DNA of 64,000 bases, from assembly GCA_965214495.1 (NCBI GenBank), contig OZ243958.1, positions 682,001-746,000 on the forward strand, given 5' to 3'. Made by a program: the position numbers and the translations under genes. The notes under the pieces were generated by a model, which did not search any database, had not been told where the DNA came from, and saw nothing but the letters and a program-made list of their open reading frames with translations. This stretch comes from JANQOH01 sp965214495 (lineage in GTDB: Bacteria > Pseudomonadota > Alphaproteobacteria > UBA7887). Positions 46,382 through 56,558 of the stretch are shown here, piece after piece; the stretch's first letter is position 1; every line of letters starts with the position of its first letter.

Positions 46382-47407
46382 ATGGCCAGAAACACGGCAT
46401 TGGCTGCGGCGCAACCGCCGCAGGTCGTCGTCAAGACGAGCGCGATGACGCTTCACCAGCTCCGCATCTTCTGGGCGGTCGCGCAAGCTCGATCGTTCAC
46501 GAAGGCGAGCAAGCTTCTCGATCTGGCGCAGCCGTCGCTGTCGCAGCAGATTTCCAAGCTCGAAGAGGAAATCGGCGCGTCGCTGCTCCATCGCAACCGC
46601 AATCGCAACGAACTGCAATTGACCGACGCCGGGCGCTTCCTGTTGCGCAAGGCGGAGCTGATTCTGTCGAGCGTCGAGGAGGCGCTTGTCGGGCTGGAAG
46701 AATATGCGTCGGGCGCCCGTGGTGTCATCGCTGTCGGCGCCTTGAGTTCGATCGCGCGCAACATCCTTCCGGAAGCATTGAAACGTTTGAGCGTCGGCTT
46801 CCCCGAACTCGAACTCGACATCCACGAGACGGCGCCCGCCGAGGCGGTGGACCTGCTCTACGGTCGGCGGCTCAACCTCGCCTTGCTGGCGACCGACTCT
46901 CAGGCGGCGACGGGCACGACGTTTTACTCGGCTGCGGTTTGCCGCGACCCTTATGTGCTTGCGGTTCCGAACGGGATCGATCTGCACGACGTGGTCGACG
47001 TCGACTCGGATCTGGCACCGGCCGAACGCGCAGTCGTCAACAGTACCATCCAGTTCAATTTCGGTAACCAGCACAAGAAGCGCATTGACGACTGGTATCA
47101 GCACGTGCTGCCGCACTACCGGGTGGTCGCCCAGTCTCGGACGTATGAAGTCGCGTTGTCGATGGTCCAGGAAGGGCTCGGCGTTGCGGTGGTGCCGGCG
47201 CTGACGGCGGCGATCGGGCCCGGCCGAACCTTCGACGTGACGTTGTATAGAACCACCCTGCCGGATCGCGAGATCGCGGCGTTCATGCCCACGCAATACG
47301 TGACCGTCGAGCCTTACGCGAGTTTCGTGAAAGTGTTGCGCCAAACCGGCGGCAGGGTAGCGCTGCCGCCCGCGGAAGCCACGCCTCAATTGTTGCGTGC
47401 GCTTTAG
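46382..47407 (+). CDS. LysR-family transcriptional regulator
   Basis: The 341-residue product has a winged helix at residues 22-80 (MTLHQLRIFWAVAQARSFTK, LDLAQPSLSQQISKLEEEIG) and an effector domain (VIAVGALSSIARNILPEA). An ATG at 46445 would give the more usual LysR N-terminus, but 46382 has a better upstream GGGGA. The C-terminus is about 20 residues longer than average. The orphan pqqA lies 149 bases downstream on the same strand, so this regulator may control it. The effector is unknown. Confidence 0.85.
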   Translation: MARNTALAAAQPPQVVVKTSAMTLHQLRIFWAVAQARSFTKASKLLDLAQPSLSQQISKLEEEIGASLLHRNRNRNELQLTDAGRFLLRKAELILSSVEEALVGLEEYASGARGVIAVGALSSIARNILPEALKRLSVGFPELELDIHETAPAEAVDLLYGRRLNLALLATDSQAATGTTFYSAAVCRDPYVLAVPNGIDLHDVVDVDSDLAPAERAVVNSTIQFNFGNQHKKRIDDWYQHVLPHYRVVAQSRTYEVALSMVQEGLGVAVVPALTAAIGPGRTFDVTLYRTTLPDREIAAFMPTQYVTVEPYASFVKVLRQTGGRVALPPAEATPQLLRAL

Positions 47408-47556
47408 CCCGCCGGGGCGTCCTGGCCATCGCTGCCGATAGGCGTTGGCTATAGCGGGTATAGGTAGCGTGCCGCCGGGAGATCGGTATGGTCCGTGCCG
47501 TGAACGGTGGCGCGGAGCCGCGGTTCAGCAAGACAAACCTTCAAGGGAGATGCGCT

Positions 47557-47631
47557 ATGTGGACGAAGCCCGTGATCGTGGAAGTGGCTGTTGGCCTCGA
47601 GATCAACTGCTACGCCTGCGCCGACCTCTAG
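47557..47631 (+). CDS. pqqA: PQQ precursor peptide PqqA (orphan, 24 aa)
   Basis: The 24-residue peptide begins MWTKPVIVEVAVG and carries the Glu15-x3-Tyr19 pair in GLEINCYAC, the side chains that PqqE/PqqD join to build pyrroloquinoline quinone. Length matches known PqqA. An AAGGGAG ribosome site lies eight bases upstream, and a rho-independent terminator follows 44 bases after the stop, so it forms a complete short transcription unit. None of pqqB, C, D or E is adjacent; the next gene is a KAS III homologue on the other strand. PQQ itself serves quinoprotein dehydrogenases in the periplasm. The two extra Cys flanking the Tyr are unusual. Confidence 0.88.
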   Translation: MWTKPVIVEVAVGLEINCYACADL

Positions 47632-47674
47632 GCGCGGAGCTTCCCGGCCAACAGGCCGGAAAAAGACGATAAAG

Positions 47675-47703
47675 CCGCCGGCCCGCAAGGAGCCGGCGGT
47701 TTT
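47675..47703 (+). terminator. rho-independent terminator after pqqA
   Basis: ccgccggc at 47675-47682 pairs with gccggcgg at 47692-47699, followed by TTTT at 47700-47703. It may also end the convergent KAS III transcript. Confidence 0.85.
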
Positions 47704-47721
47704 CGTTAAGCCGCAAGCGTT

Positions 47722-48711
47722 TCAGTCGTCGAAACGCACCACCGTCGATCCCCACGAAAGGCCGACCCCGAAACCGCAAAGCAGCACCGTCTTGCCGGCG
47801 AGCGCCGCGGCGCCGCCGAGCCGTTCGAGTACGATCGGCAGGGTCGAGGAGACGGTATTGGCGCAATCGGCGATCTCGATCGGCACCTTGTCCGGCGGCA
47901 GGTCCATCTCGCGAATCAGCGAACCGACCATGTGACCGCTGGCCTGGTGGAAGACGAACGTATCGACCGAATCGCGATCCAGCCCGTTCAGGGCAAGGCA
48001 ACGATCAACATCCGCCGGCACGCGCTTTATCATGAATTTGAGGATCGCGCGCCCGTTCATATACAGCGCCCCGGGGCCGGTCGTGGGCATGGCCGGGTGG
48101 CGGCTGCCGCCGCCGCGCACGATGAGGTCGCCGGCGCCGGCGCCGTCGGAGCCGAAAGTGAAATGACCGATCTTGCCTGGACCGCCGACCGTCAACAGGG
48201 TCGCGGCAGCGCCGTCGCCGAACAGCGGCACGGTCGCCCTGTCGTTGGGGTCCATCACCTTGGTATAGCCGTCGGCGGTCAGCAGCAACGCCGCCGAAAA
48301 ACCGTGCGCCAGCATCATCGACTGCGTAATCGACAAGCCATAGACGTAACCTGAACAACCCTGATTGAAATCGAAGGCGGCGGTCGTATCGGGAAGGCCC
48401 AGGCGGTTCTGCACGATGTTGGCGGTCGCCGGCAGCCGATAGTCGGGATTCTGGGTGCATAGCACCACGAGTTCGATGGCGTCGCGCGGCACCGGGGCCC
48501 GGGCCAGAAGCGACTCGGCCGCTCTTACCGCCATGTCGGAGACCGCTTCGTCGGGCGCGGCGATATGGCGGACATGAACGCCGATCTTGTTGTCGAGAAA
48601 ATCCCGGTCGAAGCCGAAGCGCTCGACGAGCGTGTCGTTGGTCAGCACCGTTTCGGGCATGTAGCTGGCCACCGCGGCGATGCCGGGCGACGTCGCGGAA
48701 CTGTCGGACAC
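47722..48711 (-). CDS. 3-oxoacyl-ACP synthase III-like ketosynthase
   Basis: A 329-residue thiolase-fold KAS III homologue. The nucleophile is Cys119 in [13 protein letters not shown], the His is in [10 protein letters not shown] and the Asn is in [15 protein letters not shown]. The N-terminus ([18 protein letters not shown]) and [17 protein letters not shown] differ from housekeeping FabH and resemble KAS III enzymes tied to secondary or envelope lipid pathways. I took GTG 48711, preceded by AGGGA; the longer open frame adds unlikely residues. It may be the only KAS III near the fatty-acid genes, since fabH is missing from its usual place after plsX. Confidence 0.85.
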   Translation of the reverse strand: MSDSSATSPGIAAVASYMPETVLTNDTLVERFGFDRDFLDNKIGVHVRHIAAPDEAVSDMAVRAAESLLARAPVPRDAIELVVLCTQNPDYRLPATANIVQNRLGLPDTTAAFDFNQGCSGYVYGLSITQSMMLAHGFSAALLLTADGYTKVMDPNDRATVPLFGDGAAATLLTVGGPGKIGHFTFGSDGAGAGDLIVRGGGSRHPAMPTTGPGALYMNGRAILKFMIKRVPADVDRCLALNGLDRDSVDTFVFHQASGHMVGSLIREMDLPPDKVPIEIADCANTVSSTLPIVLERLGGAAALAGKTVLLCGFGVGLSWGSTVVRFDD

Positions 48712-48925
48712 GGGATGTTCCCTGCGGTCGGGCGGACGCGCAGGCTTTAGCGGAACGGCGCCGAAAAGACCAGCATGGGGCGCTCCTCGCCCCGCGGCTG
48801 TCGGCTTCGAACCGGAACACTGTCCCGAACCGCGGATTGCGTTCATGGAGCGGCTCTGGCATTTTCCCGTCGCCCGGTGCGGCGCCACCGTGGCGCGCTC
48901 CCCTGTATCGATCGAGGATTCCATC

Positions 48926-51016
48926 ATGTCGAATGCGTTGGCGTTCGCACTTGTGTGCGGCGCGGCCGCCGTGGCATACGGCGTCGTTACCATCCGGCGC
49001 GTGCTCGCGGCGAGCAGCGGCAACGAACGGATGCGCGAGATCGCCGCGGCGATCCAGGAAGGCGCGCGCGCCTATCTGAACCGGCAATACTCGACCATCG
49101 CCGTCGCCGGCGTCGTGGTCGGCGCGATCCTCTGGTGGCTGCTCGGCCTGCATGTCGCCATCGGCTACGTCATCGGCGCGCTGCTGTCCGGCGCGGCGGG
49201 CTATATCGGGATGAACGTTTCGGTGCGCGCCAACGTGCGCACGGCGGATTCGGCGCAGCGCGGACTCGCCCCCGCCCTGTCCATCGCATTCCAGTCGGGT
49301 GCGATCACGGGGTTGCTGGTCGTCGGTCTCGGCCTCCTCGGGGTCGCAGGCTACTACGCGGCGATGCTCGCGATCTTCGGAAACGCCCCGGAATCCTTGC
49401 GCGGCATTCTCGAAGCGCTTGTCGCCCTCAGCTTCGGCGCGTCCCTGATCTCTATCTTCGCGCGGCTGGGGGGGGGCATCTTCACGAAAGGCGCCGATGT
49501 GGGCGCCGATCTCGTCGGCAAGATCGAAGCCGGCATTCCGGAAGACGATCCCCGCAACGCGGCGGTGATCGCGGACAATGTCGGCGACAATGTCGGCGAC
49601 TGCGCGGGTATGGCGGCCGACCTGTTCGAGACCTACGCGGTGACCGTGGTGGCGACGATGCTGCTGGCCGGGATCTTCTTCGCCGGCGACCAGCAGGTGA
49701 CGATGATGGAGTTCCCGCTGGTCATCGGCGGCTCGTGCATCCTGGCGTCGATCGCGGGGGCGTTCCTCGTGCGTCTCGGCAGCGGTCGCAACGTCATGCT
49801 GGCGCTCTACAAGGGCCTGGTGGGCGCCGCCGTCCTGTCTGCGATTCTCATCGCCGTCGCTATCGGTGCGTGGATCGGCTTCGACACCGTTTACACGGCC
49901 GGAGAGCGAGAGATCACAGGCGGCGCGTTGTTCGTCTGCGCGCTTGTCGGCCTCGCGGTGACCGGCTTGCTGGTCTGGATCACCGAATACTACACCTCGA
50001 CGGCTTTCCGCCCGGTGCGCAGCGTGGCACGAGCTTCGGAAACCGGACACGCGACGAACGTCATCCAGGGCCTCGCGGTGTCGATGGAAGCGTGCGCGCT
50101 GCCGGTGGTGGTGATCTCGGCGGGCATCGCGATCGCATTCTTCGCCGCGGGCCTGTTCGGCCTCGCGATCGCGGCCACCACCATGCTCGCGCTCGCCGGC
50201 ATGGTCGTCGCCCTCGATGCCTACGGGCCGGTGACCGACAATGCCGGGGGTATCGCGGAGATGGCCGAACTGCCCGACGACGTGCGCAGGATCACCGACA
50301 CGCTCGACGCCGTGGGAAACACGACCAAGGCGGTGACCAAGGGCTACGCGATCGGCTCGGCGGCGCTGGCGGCGTTGGTCCTGTTCGCCGCCTATACCGA
50401 GGAACTGCGGCACTATTTCCCCGATCTCTCGGTCGAGTTCCGCTTGCAGGACCCCTACGTCGTCATTGGTCTTTTCGTCGGCGGCCTGCTGCCCTATCTG
50501 TTCGGCGCGCTCGGCATGATGGCGGTCGGCCGGGCCGGCGGCGCTGTGGTGGTGGAAGTGCGGCGGCAGTTCCGCGAGATCCCCGGGATCATGGAGGGAA
50601 CGGCGAAGCCGGAGTATGGCCGTGCGGTCGATCTCCTGACCCGGTCGGCGATCAAGGAAATGGTGGTTCCCTCGATGCTCCCGGTTCTCGCCCCGGTGGT
50701 GGTCTATTTCGTCGTCTATCTGTTCGCCGGACAGGTGGCGGCGTTCACGACGCTGGGCGCGATGCTGCTCGGCACGATCGTGACCGGCCTGTTCGTGGCG
50801 ATCTCGATGACCTCGGGTGGCGGCGCGTGGGACAACGCCAAGAAATACATCGAAGATGGCAACCACGGCGGCAAGGGCTCCGACGCGCACATGGCCGCGG
50901 TGACGGGCGATACGGTTGGCGATCCCTACAAGGACACCGCCGGCCCTGCCGTCAACCCGATGATCAAGATCACCAACATCATGGCGATCCTGCTGCTGGC
51001 GATGCTCGCGTCCTAG
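48926..51016 (+). CDS. hppA: membrane-bound proton-translocating pyrophosphatase (K+-independent)
   Basis: A 696-residue integral membrane pump with about 16 helices. The pyrophosphate site is in [20 protein letters not shown] and [18 protein letters not shown], with a second acidic cluster in [13 protein letters not shown] and [14 protein letters not shown]. The segment [16 protein letters not shown] has Lys in the position that marks K+-independent H+-PPases. It hydrolyses PPi and pumps protons. A run of nine G near 49468-49476 (LGGGIF) lies in the gene but keeps the frame. It converges with the aminotransferase gene, overlapping by four bases. Confidence 0.95.
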   Translation: MSNALAFALVCGAAAVAYGVVTIRRVLAASSGNERMREIAAAIQEGARAYLNRQYSTIAVAGVVVGAILWWLLGLHVAIGYVIGALLSGAAGYIGMNVSVRANVRTADSAQRGLAPALSIAFQSGAITGLLVVGLGLLGVAGYYAAMLAIFGNAPESLRGILEALVALSFGASLISIFARLGGGIFTKGADVGADLVGKIEAGIPEDDPRNAAVIADNVGDNVGDCAGMAADLFETYAVTVVATMLLAGIFFAGDQQVTMMEFPLVIGGSCILASIAGAFLVRLGSGRNVMLALYKGLVGAAVLSAILIAVAIGAWIGFDTVYTAGEREITGGALFVCALVGLAVTGLLVWITEYYTSTAFRPVRSVARASETGHATNVIQGLAVSMEACALPVVVISAGIAIAFFAAGLFGLAIAATTMLALAGMVVALDAYGPVTDNAGGIAEMAELPDDVRRITDTLDAVGNTTKAVTKGYAIGSAALAALVLFAAYTEELRHYFPDLSVEFRLQDPYVVIGLFVGGLLPYLFGALGMMAVGRAGGAVVVEVRRQFREIPGIMEGTAKPEYGRAVDLLTRSAIKEMVVPSMLPVLAPVVVYFVVYLFAGQVAAFTTLGAMLLGTIVTGLFVAISMTSGGGAWDNAKKYIEDGNHGGKGSDAHMAAVTGDTVGDPYKDTAGPAVNPMIKITNIMAILLLAMLAS

Positions 51017-51942
51017 CCTTCGAGCCGGTCGAGATACTGGGCTTCGAAGTCGAAATCCACCAGCGCGACATAGGCGTCGATCAGGCGCCGGGTGACCGGC
51101 CCGGGTGGTGCGCCGTCGCCGACCGCTGCGCCGTTGAGACTGTGCACGCCGCACAGGCACAGGCTTGTCGAGGTGAGGAACATCTCGTCGGCGTTATAGG
51201 CGTCGTAAAGGCTGACGTCGTCTTCGACGAGCGCGATACCGGTTTCCGCCGCGAGGTCGATGGCGGTCTGGCGGCTGATGCCGGGCAGCACGTATTTCAC
51301 CTTCGGCGTCACGATCGCGCCGTCGCGGACGATGAAGACGTTGCTGCCCATGCCCTCGCAAAGGTTGCCGTTGACGTCGAGCGTCACGGCCCACGCTTCG
51401 GGGTCACGCGCCTTGACCTCGAGATCGCCCATGATGAGGTTGAGATAGTTGTGGGTCTTGGCGTTGGGACTCAGAGCGTCCGGCGGTGTGCGGCGCACCG
51501 AGGGGACGACGACATTGATCCCGTCGCGGAACAGGCGGGCGCGCGGCGAGAGGGGCAGGGGGGTACACTCGACGATCACATTGGGCCCCGAGTGTGCGGC
51601 AATATCGCCGCCCGGCAGATCGACGCCGCGGCTGACCCGCTGGCCCACCCAGTAATCCTCGCCGTCGTCGAGCAGGTGCAGGTTGCGGGCGAGCACCTCA
51701 CCGGTGATCTCCGTCATCTCCGCCTTGCTCAGGCCCGGATCGATACGCGCGTAGCGCAGCGACTTGTAGAACCGGTCCAAATGCTCCCGGAGTCGAAAGA
51801 TCCGACCGCCGAACGTGCGCGTCATGTCGAACACGGCGTCGCCATAGCGGAAACCCCGATCGCGGAAGGGCAGGCGCGCTTCGTCCTCAGGCACGATGTC
51901 GCCGTTGAAATAAACCACGCGCTGATTGGCTCGTTCGGTCAT
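51013..51942 (-). CDS. class IV PLP aminotransferase (D-amino-acid or branched-chain type)
   Basis: The 309-residue product has the fold type IV layout. [20 protein letters not shown] and [20 protein letters not shown] open it, the PLP Lys lies in [12 protein letters not shown], and the phosphate-binding segment is [11 protein letters not shown]. Members include D-alanine and branched-chain aminotransferases and aminodeoxychorismate lyase; the motifs alone do not choose. The ATG overlaps the preceding acyl-CoA ligase stop as ATGA, so the two are coupled. Confidence 0.85.
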   Translation of the reverse strand: MTERANQRVVYFNGDIVPEDEARLPFRDRGFRYGDAVFDMTRTFGGRIFRLREHLDRFYKSLRYARIDPGLSKAEMTEITGEVLARNLHLLDDGEDYWVGQRVSRGVDLPGGDIAAHSGPNVIVECTPLPLSPRARLFRDGINVVVPSVRRTPPDALSPNAKTHNYLNLIMGDLEVKARDPEAWAVTLDVNGNLCEGMGSNVFIVRDGAIVTPKVKYVLPGISRQTAIDLAAETGIALVEDDVSLYDAYNADEMFLTSTSLCLCGVHSLNGAAVGDGAPPGPVTRRLIDAYVALVDFDFEAQYLDRLEG

Positions 51943-53474
51943 CGTGCGTCGCCTCCTGCCCGTGTCGTGCCGAATCGTCGACGCAATTCGGTCTTGAGCA
52001 CCTTGCCGTAGCTGTTTTTGGGGAGTGCGTCCAGCGCGATATAGGCACGTGGGCGCTTGAAGCGCGCGATGTTGTCGAGGCACAGGGCGTCGAGCGCCGG
52101 CTCGTCGAGACGCGTTCCGGGCGCGGGCACGACGCATGCGACCACCTCCTCGCCCCATTCGCGGTGCGGGCGCCCTATCACCGAGGCTTCGCGTATATCG
52201 GGGTGGGTCAGCAGCACTTCCTCGACTTCGCGCGGATAGATGTTCGCGCCGCCGGAAACGATCATGTCTTTCGAGCGGTCGCGCAGGGTGAGGAAGCCGT
52301 CGTCGTCGAGAACGCCAATGTCGCCGGTGCGCAACCAGCCGTCCCGGATCGCCTCGGCCGTCGCTTCGGGGCGGCGCCAGTAGCCCTGCATCACCGTCGG
52401 GCCACGAACCTCGATCTCGCCGACCTTGCCGACAGGAAGCGGTGCCCCGTCGGCTCCGGCAATGCGAACTTCGACCACGCTCTGCGCCGTACCGACCGAG
52501 GCGAGCCGTTCGCGGTAGCGGGGTTGGGTCCGGTCAGCGTGCGCGGCGGTCCCCATCGCGGTGATGCACATCGGGGTTTCGCCCTGGCCGTAGATCTGGG
52601 CGAAACGGCAGTCGAGCGTGTCCATGGCGTCGAGAATGTCGGCAAGATACATCGGTCCGCCGCCATAGACGATGGTCTCCAGGCCGGCGCCGCGAACACC
52701 GCGCGCCTTCGCCGCATCGACCAGGCGGCGCAACATGGTGGGCGCGGCAAAAAGGCTCATCTCGCCGTGCGCCGCCGCGAGGTCGAGTATCTCTGCGGGG
52801 TGGAAGCCACCCGACGCGGGTACGACATGCGCCGCACCGGCGCGCATGGCGGGAAGGCTGTAGAACCCCGCTGCGTGAGACAGCGGAGCGGCGTAGAGCA
52901 TCGCCTGGCCGGGCGTGAGCGAGCCGACGTCGGCGAAGTAGCACATCGCCATCGCGATCAGATTGCCATGGCCGATCATGACGCCCTTGGGTCGGCCCGT
53001 CGTCCCCGACGTGTAGAACAGCCAGGCCAGATCGTCCGCGGCGCGGGAGAGAGGAGCGGCGACGGGTTCGGACGTGACAAGCCCCGGTAGCTCATCGTCG
53101 GTGGCGACGATCGCTTCAGCCCGCCACGGATGGCGGGCTCCGTCGGCGCGGTCGGCCACCAGCAGGCGGCGGCATTCGGCGTCTTCGACGATCCACGCGA
53201 CCTCCCGGGGATGTAGCTTGCGGTTGATCGGCAGTGCAACCGCGCCCGCCCACCAGATGGCCTGCAGCGCGACCAGATAGGCGCAGGAATTCGCCATCCA
53301 GAGGCCGACCCGGTCGCCGGGACGAACGCCGTGCCGCTCCCGCAGCACCGCGGCGAACGCAGCGGCGCGCGCGGTGAAACCGCGATAGTCGCAGAGCGTC
53401 TCCGCGCCGCGGACGAGTGCCGGAGCGTTCGGCTGCCGCCCCGCCGTTCGGCGCAGCCATTCCGCGACGTTCAT
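51939..53474 (-). CDS. acyl-CoA synthetase (AMP-forming)
   Basis: A 511-residue ANL-superfamily ligase. The phosphate-binding loop is LFYTSGTTGRPKGVMI, the aromatic/acyl pocket region YGQGETP, the adenylate motif GWLRTGDIGVLDDDGFLTLRDR, and the catalytic Lys near the end lies in LPKNSYGKVLK. It activates a carboxylic acid to its CoA thioester through an acyl-AMP. Chain length cannot be told. It is coupled to the aminotransferase by a 4-base overlap, so the pair may act on an amino-acid-derived acid. Confidence 0.9.
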   Translation of the reverse strand: MNVAEWLRRTAGRQPNAPALVRGAETLCDYRGFTARAAAFAAVLRERHGVRPGDRVGLWMANSCAYLVALQAIWWAGAVALPINRKLHPREVAWIVEDAECRRLLVADRADGARHPWRAEAIVATDDELPGLVTSEPVAAPLSRAADDLAWLFYTSGTTGRPKGVMIGHGNLIAMAMCYFADVGSLTPGQAMLYAAPLSHAAGFYSLPAMRAGAAHVVPASGGFHPAEILDLAAAHGEMSLFAAPTMLRRLVDAAKARGVRGAGLETIVYGGGPMYLADILDAMDTLDCRFAQIYGQGETPMCITAMGTAAHADRTQPRYRERLASVGTAQSVVEVRIAGADGAPLPVGKVGEIEVRGPTVMQGYWRRPEATAEAIRDGWLRTGDIGVLDDDGFLTLRDRSKDMIVSGGANIYPREVEEVLLTHPDIREASVIGRPHREWGEEVVACVVPAPGTRLDEPALDALCLDNIARFKRPRAYIALDALPKNSYGKVLKTELRRRFGTTRAGGDAR

Positions 53475-53503
53475 GCCAATTCTCCCGGCATCCGGCGCGC
53501 CGG

Positions 53504-53935
53504 TTACTCTTGCGAGAAGCGGCCGATATTACCGAACAACTGTTGCAGAACGGTCAGTTCGTTGCCGGCGGTCGGGGTCTCGCGGCTCACAGGATCGACG
53601 ATCAGGCCGTTCTCGATCGTGTAACGGTTCAGGGACGATACCCGATCCGCCCCGTCGAAACGGACGACGAGAACCCGCTGATCGACGATCTCGGGCTTGA
53701 AGAAGGCGAAACTCCGGCTTTGCTGGGTGATGTAATACCAGGTCGCGTCGTCGAAGCTCGCTACCGCCGACGGGGTGCCGAGTATCTCCGTCACGTCGAA
53801 CTTGTCCTGGACACCGGGTGCGATCTGCGCGACCAATTCGGGGTTCGGCACGAAGCCGTGGGTGTCGGTCCGCGGCTCGCACGCGCAGAGCACGGCGACG
53901 GTTAGCAATGGCGCAAGAAACCCGCGGCCCGACAT
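53504..53935 (-). CDS. bamE: BamE-family outer-membrane assembly lipoprotein
   Basis: A 143-residue lipoprotein with signal VAVLCAC and acylated Cys near residue 19, then the SmpA/OmlA domain: HGFVPNPELVAQIAPGVQDK, VTEILGTPSAVASFDDATWY and YYITQQSRSFAFFKPEIVDQ. BamE supports the Bam machinery that inserts outer-membrane barrels. The ATG at 53935 gives the usual length. The divergent bc1 chaperone gene starts 72 bases away, a normal alphaproteobacterial neighbour. Confidence 0.9.
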   Translation of the reverse strand: MSGRGFLAPLLTVAVLCACEPRTDTHGFVPNPELVAQIAPGVQDKFDVTEILGTPSAVASFDDATWYYITQQSRSFAFFKPEIVDQRVLVVRFDGADRVSSLNRYTIENGLIVDPVSRETPTAGNELTVLQQLFGNIGRFSQE

Positions 53936-54007
53936 GGCGCTCGGCCTGATTTTTATCGCTGGAGCCGGTGACTCTGCCAAGTCGCGCGGCGGAGTCAAGC
54001 GAGCGGC

Positions 54008-54529
54008 ATGTTCGCGCGGTTGAATGCGCGGCGCCGGGCGCGTCGGGAGACGGGCGCGGTCGCTGCCCGCCTTTATACTGCGGCGGTTGCGCAGGCACGT
54101 GCGCCGGCGTTTTATGAGGCGGGCGTTCCCGACACGATCGACGGCCGCTTCGATCTGCTGATGTTGCATCTGTTCCTGCTCATGCGCCGCCTGCGCCGCG
54201 ACGGCGCGCCGGGGGCGGCACTGACGCAAGCTCTGTTCGACACCGCCTTCGACGATATGGATCGGACCCTGCGCGAAATGGGTGTCGGCGATCTGGGCGT
54301 GCCCCGACGCATCAAGGCGATGGCGAGGGCGTTCTACGGGCGCGCCGCCGCCTATGACGCCGCGCTCGACGCTCACGGCGATTCCGACCTTCGAACTGCG
54401 CTGGGGCGCAATCTGTTCGGCGGCGGTCCGGCGCCCGAAACCTTCTCCACCTATGTTCGCCTCGCGGAGACCGCACTCGCCGCGACGTCGGTCCTCACAG
54501 GCGAAGCCGCATTCCCGCCGCTGCCGTGA
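54008..54529 (+). CDS. ubiquinol-cytochrome c chaperone family protein (Cbp3-like)
   Basis: The 173-residue helical protein matches the UQCC/Cbp3 family: LYTAAVAQARAPAFYEAGVP, DTIDGRFDLLMLHLFLLMRR, LFDTAFDDMDRTLREMGVGD and VPRRIKAMARAFYGRAAAYD. It helps assemble the cytochrome bc1 complex at the inner membrane. Its stop overlaps the GTG of the DUF177 gene, the usual order in alphaproteobacteria. Confidence 0.9.
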   Translation: MFARLNARRRARRETGAVAARLYTAAVAQARAPAFYEAGVPDTIDGRFDLLMLHLFLLMRRLRRDGAPGAALTQALFDTAFDDMDRTLREMGVGDLGVPRRIKAMARAFYGRAAAYDAALDAHGDSDLRTALGRNLFGGGPAPETFSTYVRLAETALAATSVLTGEAAFPPLP

Positions 54530-55062
54530 GCATCGCACCCGAACTGTCGCGTCCGGTCCCGGTCGGCGAGGTGGGCGCGGGACCGATCTCGGTCGACGTC
54601 GTGGCGAGCGAGACGGAACGGAGAGCGCTGGCGCGGCGGTTCGGTCTTGCCGCGCTCGACGACTTCGTCGGGCGCGTGCGGTTGAGACGTGCGTCAGCGG
54701 AGACGGGGGCGGTGATCCGCGTCGACCTTGATTTCGAGGCGGCGGTCGTTCAACACTGTGTGGTGACGCTCGAACCGGTGCCCGCCCGCCTCGTGGAGAC
54801 CGGCCTGGTTGCCGAATTCGAAGCGGCCGACTCGCCTGTGGCCGGCGACCTGCTGCTCGACTGGATCGATCTTCCCGAACCGATCGACGGCGACGCGATC
54901 GATGTCGGCGAATTGCTTGCACAGCATCTGGGCCTCGCGCTCGACCTCTATCCGCGGGCGCCGGGTGCCCGACTGGACGCGCCGGCCGATGGCGACGCGC
55001 ACAGGCCGCATCCGTTCTCTGCGCTCGCCGCTTTGCGCGAGAAACCAGGGGATGGCGACTAG
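54526..55062 (+). CDS. yceD: DUF177/YceD family protein (23S rRNA accumulation)
   Basis: A 178-residue YceD-type protein that begins with GTG overlapping the previous stop (GTGA). Family signatures are VVQHCVVTLEPVPARL and the acidic tail core PIDGDAIDVGELLAQHLGLA, ending KPGDGD. YceD is linked to 23S rRNA accumulation and usually precedes rpmF, as here (92 bp). Molecular action is not known in detail. Confidence 0.88.
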   Translation: MSIAPELSRPVPVGEVGAGPISVDVVASETERRALARRFGLAALDDFVGRVRLRRASAETGAVIRVDLDFEAAVVQHCVVTLEPVPARLVETGLVAEFEAADSPVAGDLLLDWIDLPEPIDGDAIDVGELLAQHLGLALDLYPRAPGARLDAPADGDAHRPHPFSALAALREKPGDGD

Positions 55063-55154
55063 CAGCGTGCGGGCTTGCCGAAAAGGAGATTTTCGGTTAG
55101 TCGGAACCGCTTTCCGCGCGTCGAGCGCGAAGAAGGCCCCAAGGGAGACGAAAC

Positions 55155-55340
55155 ATGGCCGTGCCGAGAAAGAAGGTCTCGCGATCGAAACGCGACATGC
55201 GCCGGTCGCACGACGCATTGCGGCGCGTGCTGCCGACCGATTGCCCGAACTGCGGTGAAAACAAGCTGCCGCATCACGTTTGCCCATCCTGTGGTCAGTA
55301 TCGGGGCCGGGACGTCTTGTCGCCCGTATCGGTGGATTAG
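55155..55340 (+). CDS. rpmF: 50S ribosomal protein L32
   Basis: The 61-residue product starts [20 protein letters not shown], as in all L32 proteins, and has the two CxxC pairs of the zinc-type L32 (CPNC and CPSC). An AGGGAG ribosome site precedes it. It is the first of rpmF-plsX. Confidence 0.95.
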   Translation: MAVPRKKVSRSKRDMRRSHDALRRVLPTDCPNCGENKLPHHVCPSCGQYRGRDVLSPVSVD

Positions 55341-55376
55341 CGTTTTCCGGTCGGCGCCCGACCGGCGGGCGCACAG

Positions 55377-56423
55377 ATGAACACGATTACGATCGCGCTC
55401 GACGCCATGGGGGGCGACGACGCGCCCGAGGTCGTCATTCGCGGCGCGCATCTGGCGGCGCGGCGACGCCCGGAGGTCGCCTTCGTCGCGTTCGGCGACC
55501 GGGGCAAGGTCGAGCCGCTGGTCAAACGCTATGCGGCGCTGCGCGACCGTGTTTCGATCCGTCATACCGAAGAAATGATCTCCGGCGACGCGAAGCCGTC
55601 GATCGCGCTCAGGCGGGGCCGGAACTCCAGTATGCGCCTTGCGATCGACGCAGTCGCCGACGGTTCGGTGGATGCTGTGGTGTCCGCCGGCAATACGGGC
55701 GCGCTGATGGCGATGGCGAAGGTCGTGCTACGCATGTTGCCGGGTATCGACCGCCCGGCGATCGCCGGCGTGCTTCCCAACCTGCACAGCGACAGCGTAT
55801 TTCTCGACCTCGGCGCCAACGTGGAATGCGACGCGAACAATCTCGTCGATTTCGCGGCGATGGGGGCCGTTTTCGCGCACGCGGTGCTCGGGCGCCGCGC
55901 GCCGACGGTCGGCATCCTCAACGTCGGCAACGAGGAGCTCAAGGGCCGGGACGAAGTGCGCGAAGCCGCCGCGATCCTGCGCGGCGCGGAGACCTGGTTC
56001 GCATTTCACGGTTTCGTCGAGGGCGACGACCTGACCCGCGGCACGACCGACGTCGTCGTGACCGACGGGTTCACGGGGAATGCGGCACTGAAGACCGCAG
56101 AAGGTGTGAGCCGGTTGTTCGGCGACTATCTGCGGCGAGCACTGCAAGCTTCCTGGCGCGGGCGCCTCGGCTACGCTATCGCGCGGAACGCCTTTCGCGC
56201 CCTGCGCGAGCGCATCGATCCGCGCCGCCACAACGGCGCCATGTTTCTCGGTGTCAACGGCACCGTGGTCAAAAGCCACGGCGGGACCGACGCGCTCGGT
56301 TTCGCGACGGCGATCGAAGCAGCGGTGGACATGGTCGCGGGCGCGGTCAATCAGCGGATCGTCGATGAACTCGCAAGGGTTCGCGCCCCCCAGGATGCAG
56401 GGCCGGTTGCCGCCGCATCGTAG
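55377..56423 (+). CDS. plsX: phosphate acyltransferase PlsX
   Basis: A 348-residue PlsX starting ITIALDAMGGDDAPEVVIRG, with SIRHTEEMISGDAKPSIALR, GNTGALMAMAKVVLRMLPGI and TVVKSHGGTDALGFATAIEA. It makes acyl-phosphate from acyl-ACP for phospholipid synthesis. The next gene is ihfA after 135 bp; in related genomes fabH lies between them. Confidence 0.95.
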   Translation: MNTITIALDAMGGDDAPEVVIRGAHLAARRRPEVAFVAFGDRGKVEPLVKRYAALRDRVSIRHTEEMISGDAKPSIALRRGRNSSMRLAIDAVADGSVDAVVSAGNTGALMAMAKVVLRMLPGIDRPAIAGVLPNLHSDSVFLDLGANVECDANNLVDFAAMGAVFAHAVLGRRAPTVGILNVGNEELKGRDEVREAAAILRGAETWFAFHGFVEGDDLTRGTTDVVVTDGFTGNAALKTAEGVSRLFGDYLRRALQASWRGRLGYAIARNAFRALRERIDPRRHNGAMFLGVNGTVVKSHGGTDALGFATAIEAAVDMVAGAVNQRIVDELARVRAPQDAGPVAAAS

Positions 56424-56503
56424 GCCTTCGGCCGCGCGCGCGGCGCCGGGTGCTGCCGGAAAGCCGCCAAGTCCCTTGAGTTAGCTGCGACATCCTGTTG
56501 ATA

Positions 56504-56532
56504 TTGACGGATTTTCTTCCAGGTTATACGAT
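56504..56532 (+). promoter_or_regulatory. candidate sigma-70 promoter of ihfA
   Basis: TTGACG at 56504-56509 is followed at 17 bases by TACGAT (56527-56532), and TTATAC overlaps just before it. The region is AT-richer than its surroundings and lies in the 135-bp plsX-ihfA gap, so ihfA can be expressed separately. Confidence 0.45.
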
Positions 56533-56558
56533 GTCTCCAAGGGGGAGGTATCGGGCGC

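Noticed and set aside
49460..49480. Frameshift at a G9 tract in hppA
   Set aside because: The tract keeps the frame (Leu-Gly-Gly-Gly-Ile) and the downstream protein matches the family to its end.
48005..51160. 1,051-codon minus-strand frame across hppA
   Set aside because: It is a His/Arg/Asp-rich shadow of the pyrophosphatase gene.
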